Below are positions 14,216-15,199 of a DNA stretch of 15,199 nt, piece by piece. Source of the DNA: UMGS1783 sp900555065. GTDB lineage: Bacteria > Bacillota > Clostridia > Oscillospirales > UMGS1783. The notes below the pieces were generated by a model. The model saw only the letters and a program-made list of their open reading frames with translations. It was not told the DNA's origin and did no database searches. Each line of letters opens with the position of its first letter. Positions within the stretch are counted from its first letter, which is position 1. Where the stretch lies: NCBI GenBank assembly GCA_937991645.1, contig CALKPL010000026.1, positions 1-15,199 on the forward strand, written 5' to 3'. The position numbers and the translations under genes are program-made.

Positions 14216-14765
14216 TCAGGCTGTTTTCTTGTGCCAGCGGTCCCGCCTGCCGTCGAGGGCAACGCAGCCCTCATCGGCAATATTGATAATGCCCGCAGCC
14301 TCGTAATAAATCTAAATCATCCGTTTTCTGGTCCGCTGCTCTTATCGGGAGCGTGTGCCACATTTTTGTCAACCAAATCGTTCAGGATTTCCGCCGTAAG
14401 TTCTTGGGGATCGGTATACTTGCGTACATTCTTCAGAAACGCTGAAGGTCGTGCCGCTCCTGTTCGCCGCTGCCAATCAGCTCCTGCAAATCAAGGATCG
14501 CCGCATTCTTCCGCTCTGTTTCGTTCTAGGCAGAAGGCTTGTTAAACCCTTCTGCCGAAAGCCTGCCAGATACCATATCCTCATAGATCCGTTTAAAAAG
14601 CGTATCCAAGTCCTCATCCCGGCGCTTTTGCGTTACAATGTCTACCTTTGCCTTTTCGATAGACAACTTTCGTCTTGCATTGGCATTTTCCTTTTAACAA
14701 ATGCCGCTTCAAACTGTTGGATATAGGACGGTACTCCCTGAATATGCCGCAACACAAGACGGTGC
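14216..14765 (-). pseudogene. Broken C-terminal remnant of a large serine recombinase (TndX/DUF4368 type)
   Basis: Pieces of one protein can be read on the minus strand in changing frames. From N to C they are: LVLRHIQGVPSYIQQFEAAFVKRK (about 14690-14765); DTLFKRIYEDMVSGRLS, then an in-frame TAG at 14526-14528 and continuing coding-like sequence (to about 14433); FLKNVRKYTDPQELTAEIL and HAPDKSSG (about 14317-14436); and IYYEAAGIINIADEGC ending WHKKTA and a stop at 14216-14218. The order matches the C-terminal coiled-coil and DUF4368 region of recombinases from conjugative and mobilisable transposons. At least three frameshifts and two in-frame stops are present, and the catalytic N-terminal domain is missing. 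It cannot be functional and marks a former mobile-element end. Confidence 0.85.
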
Positions 14766-14877
14766 TTTTCGCTTTCGCCTTTTATTCGGAAAGTGGACTT
14801 GATTTTTTTTGCAGTATCTTGAATCCGGATCACCGGTATGATAAAATATCCTCGATTCAATAACATGAAAAAAGGTA

Positions 14878-14906
14878 TTGACAATGGCAGCGAAAAGTAG
14901 GACAAT
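14878..14906 (+). promoter_or_regulatory. Candidate promoter of the TetR-family gene
   Basis: A perfect TTGACA (14878-14883) and GACAAT (14901-14906, four of six) are 17 bp apart. The leader to the proposed start would be about 107 nt. Confidence 0.4.
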
Positions 14907-14962
14907 GTTGATAGCAAGCACAGCATAACCCTGCTGTTTTTTCCTGTCAAATGCAAAGTCGC

Positions 14963-14972
14963 TTTTTTTTTT
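14963..14972. repeat. Homopolymer run of ten T
   Basis: Ten consecutive T (A on the minus strand) lie between GTCGC and AGCGCAC, so CGCT/AGCG could close a small stem. It lies in the leader of the TetR-family gene and is prone to slippage or to sequencing error. Confidence 0.7.
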
Positions 14973-15018
14973 AGCGCACAAGTCTAATTGCCCGGTTAGT
15001 TAATATGGAGGTGATACT

Positions 15019-15199
15019 ATTAAGCCAAACCGAAACGAGGAGCGGGGAACCGAATTTTTGGAAACCTGCTTTGAGGTATTCTGTAAAAACGGGCTGGAAA
15101 ATACGACGCTGCTGATGTTATCCGAAGCCTGCGGCGTGACCAATGCGGCGCTGGTCTACTACTTCGGCAGCAAGGACAACATCGTCATCGAATCCACCG
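15019..15199 (+). CDS. TetR-family transcriptional regulator, N-terminal part (runs off the window)
   Basis: Sixty codons are visible. The frame shows the TetR DNA-binding domain: FLETCFEVFCKNGLENTTLLML as helices 1-2 and SEACGVTNAALVYYFGSKDNIV as the helix-turn-helix and YYF-xSK signature. The effector-binding half lies beyond the window. The only in-frame codon at the right distance from GGAGGTGAT (15007-15015) is ATT at 15019; the frame is closed by TAA a few codons upstream. The next possible start, TTG at about 15055, would delete half of helix 1. I therefore propose initiation at ATT, which is rare, or an ATG changed by mutation or sequencing error. What it regulates is not visible. Confidence 0.8.
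   Translation, partial: MKPNRNEERGTEFLETCFEVFCKNGLENTTLLMLSEACGVTNAALVYYFGSKDNIVIEST

Larger units (their letters stand above)
14709..14981 (-). other. Unassigned minus-strand open frame with one hydrophobic segment
   Basis: A 90-codon frame from a TTG at 14981 contains a single membrane-like stretch (AINIVLLFAAIVNTFF). No ribosome binding site precedes it, the start is next to a run of ten T, and its 3' half overlaps the recombinase remnant in another frame. It may be a fragment of mobile-element cargo or chance in AT-rich DNA. Nothing else is seen in 14766-14877. Confidence 0.2.

Noticed and set aside
14168..14545. 125-codon plus-strand open frame after the cotransporter
   Set aside because: It begins at a hairpin, has no Shine-Dalgarno and is antisense to the recombinase remnant.

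Overview
The window reads as a GC-rich member of the Bacillota, probably a Clostridia-type gut or anaerobic bacterium. The grounds are strong GGAGG-type ribosome binding sites, a CmbR/MtaR-like LysR regulator, a TndX/DUF4368-type large serine recombinase remnant and TTTACA-type Pho boxes. The species cannot be named from this sequence. Nothing here is a CRISPR array, rRNA or tRNA that I can recognise.

Left half (1-7,961), all genes on the minus strand. Position 3-118 is a degenerate hexamer repeat. Then come a class I SAM-dependent methyltransferase with its own promoter, and an overlapping metE-metF pair (cobalamin-independent methionine synthase and methylenetetrahydrofolate reductase). Upstream of metE lies a co-oriented LysR-type regulator. 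Between the two is a short leader with a terminator-like hairpin ending in seven T just before the metE ribosome binding site. Next is a polar amino-acid ABC importer: lipoprotein binding protein, internal terminator, permease and overlapping ATPase, closed by a strong terminator at 5,378-5,408. A well-formed sigma-A promoter with a 17-bp palindrome over its -10 box drives the importer.

Right half (from 8,094), real genes on the plus strand. A CaCA-family cation exchanger diverges from the importer and is preceded by a G-rich leader of unknown role. It is followed by a phosphate-responsive module: PhoB-type regulator, PhoR-type kinase and an HD-domain hydrolase in a tight operon, then a Na+/phosphate cotransporter carrying its own PhoU-like domain. 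Both the phoB promoter and the cotransporter promoter carry hexamers phased at exactly 11 or 22 bp, in opposite orientations, which fits one local Pho regulon with autoregulation.

Right end (14,106-15,199). Two hairpins are followed by a broken C-terminal piece of a large serine recombinase on the minus strand, spread over several frames. This is a scar of an integrated mobile element, in more AT-rich DNA. The window ends inside a TetR-family regulator on the plus strand. Its near-ideal Shine-Dalgarno sequence appears to serve an ATT start codon.

Functionally, the window joins methionine/folate one-carbon metabolism, amino-acid uptake, cation exchange and phosphate homeostasis. Most genes are conventional. 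The points of interest are regulatory (metE leader, phased Pho boxes, palindromic operator, exchanger leader), the HD hydrolase in the phoBR operon, the recombinase scar and the ATT start.
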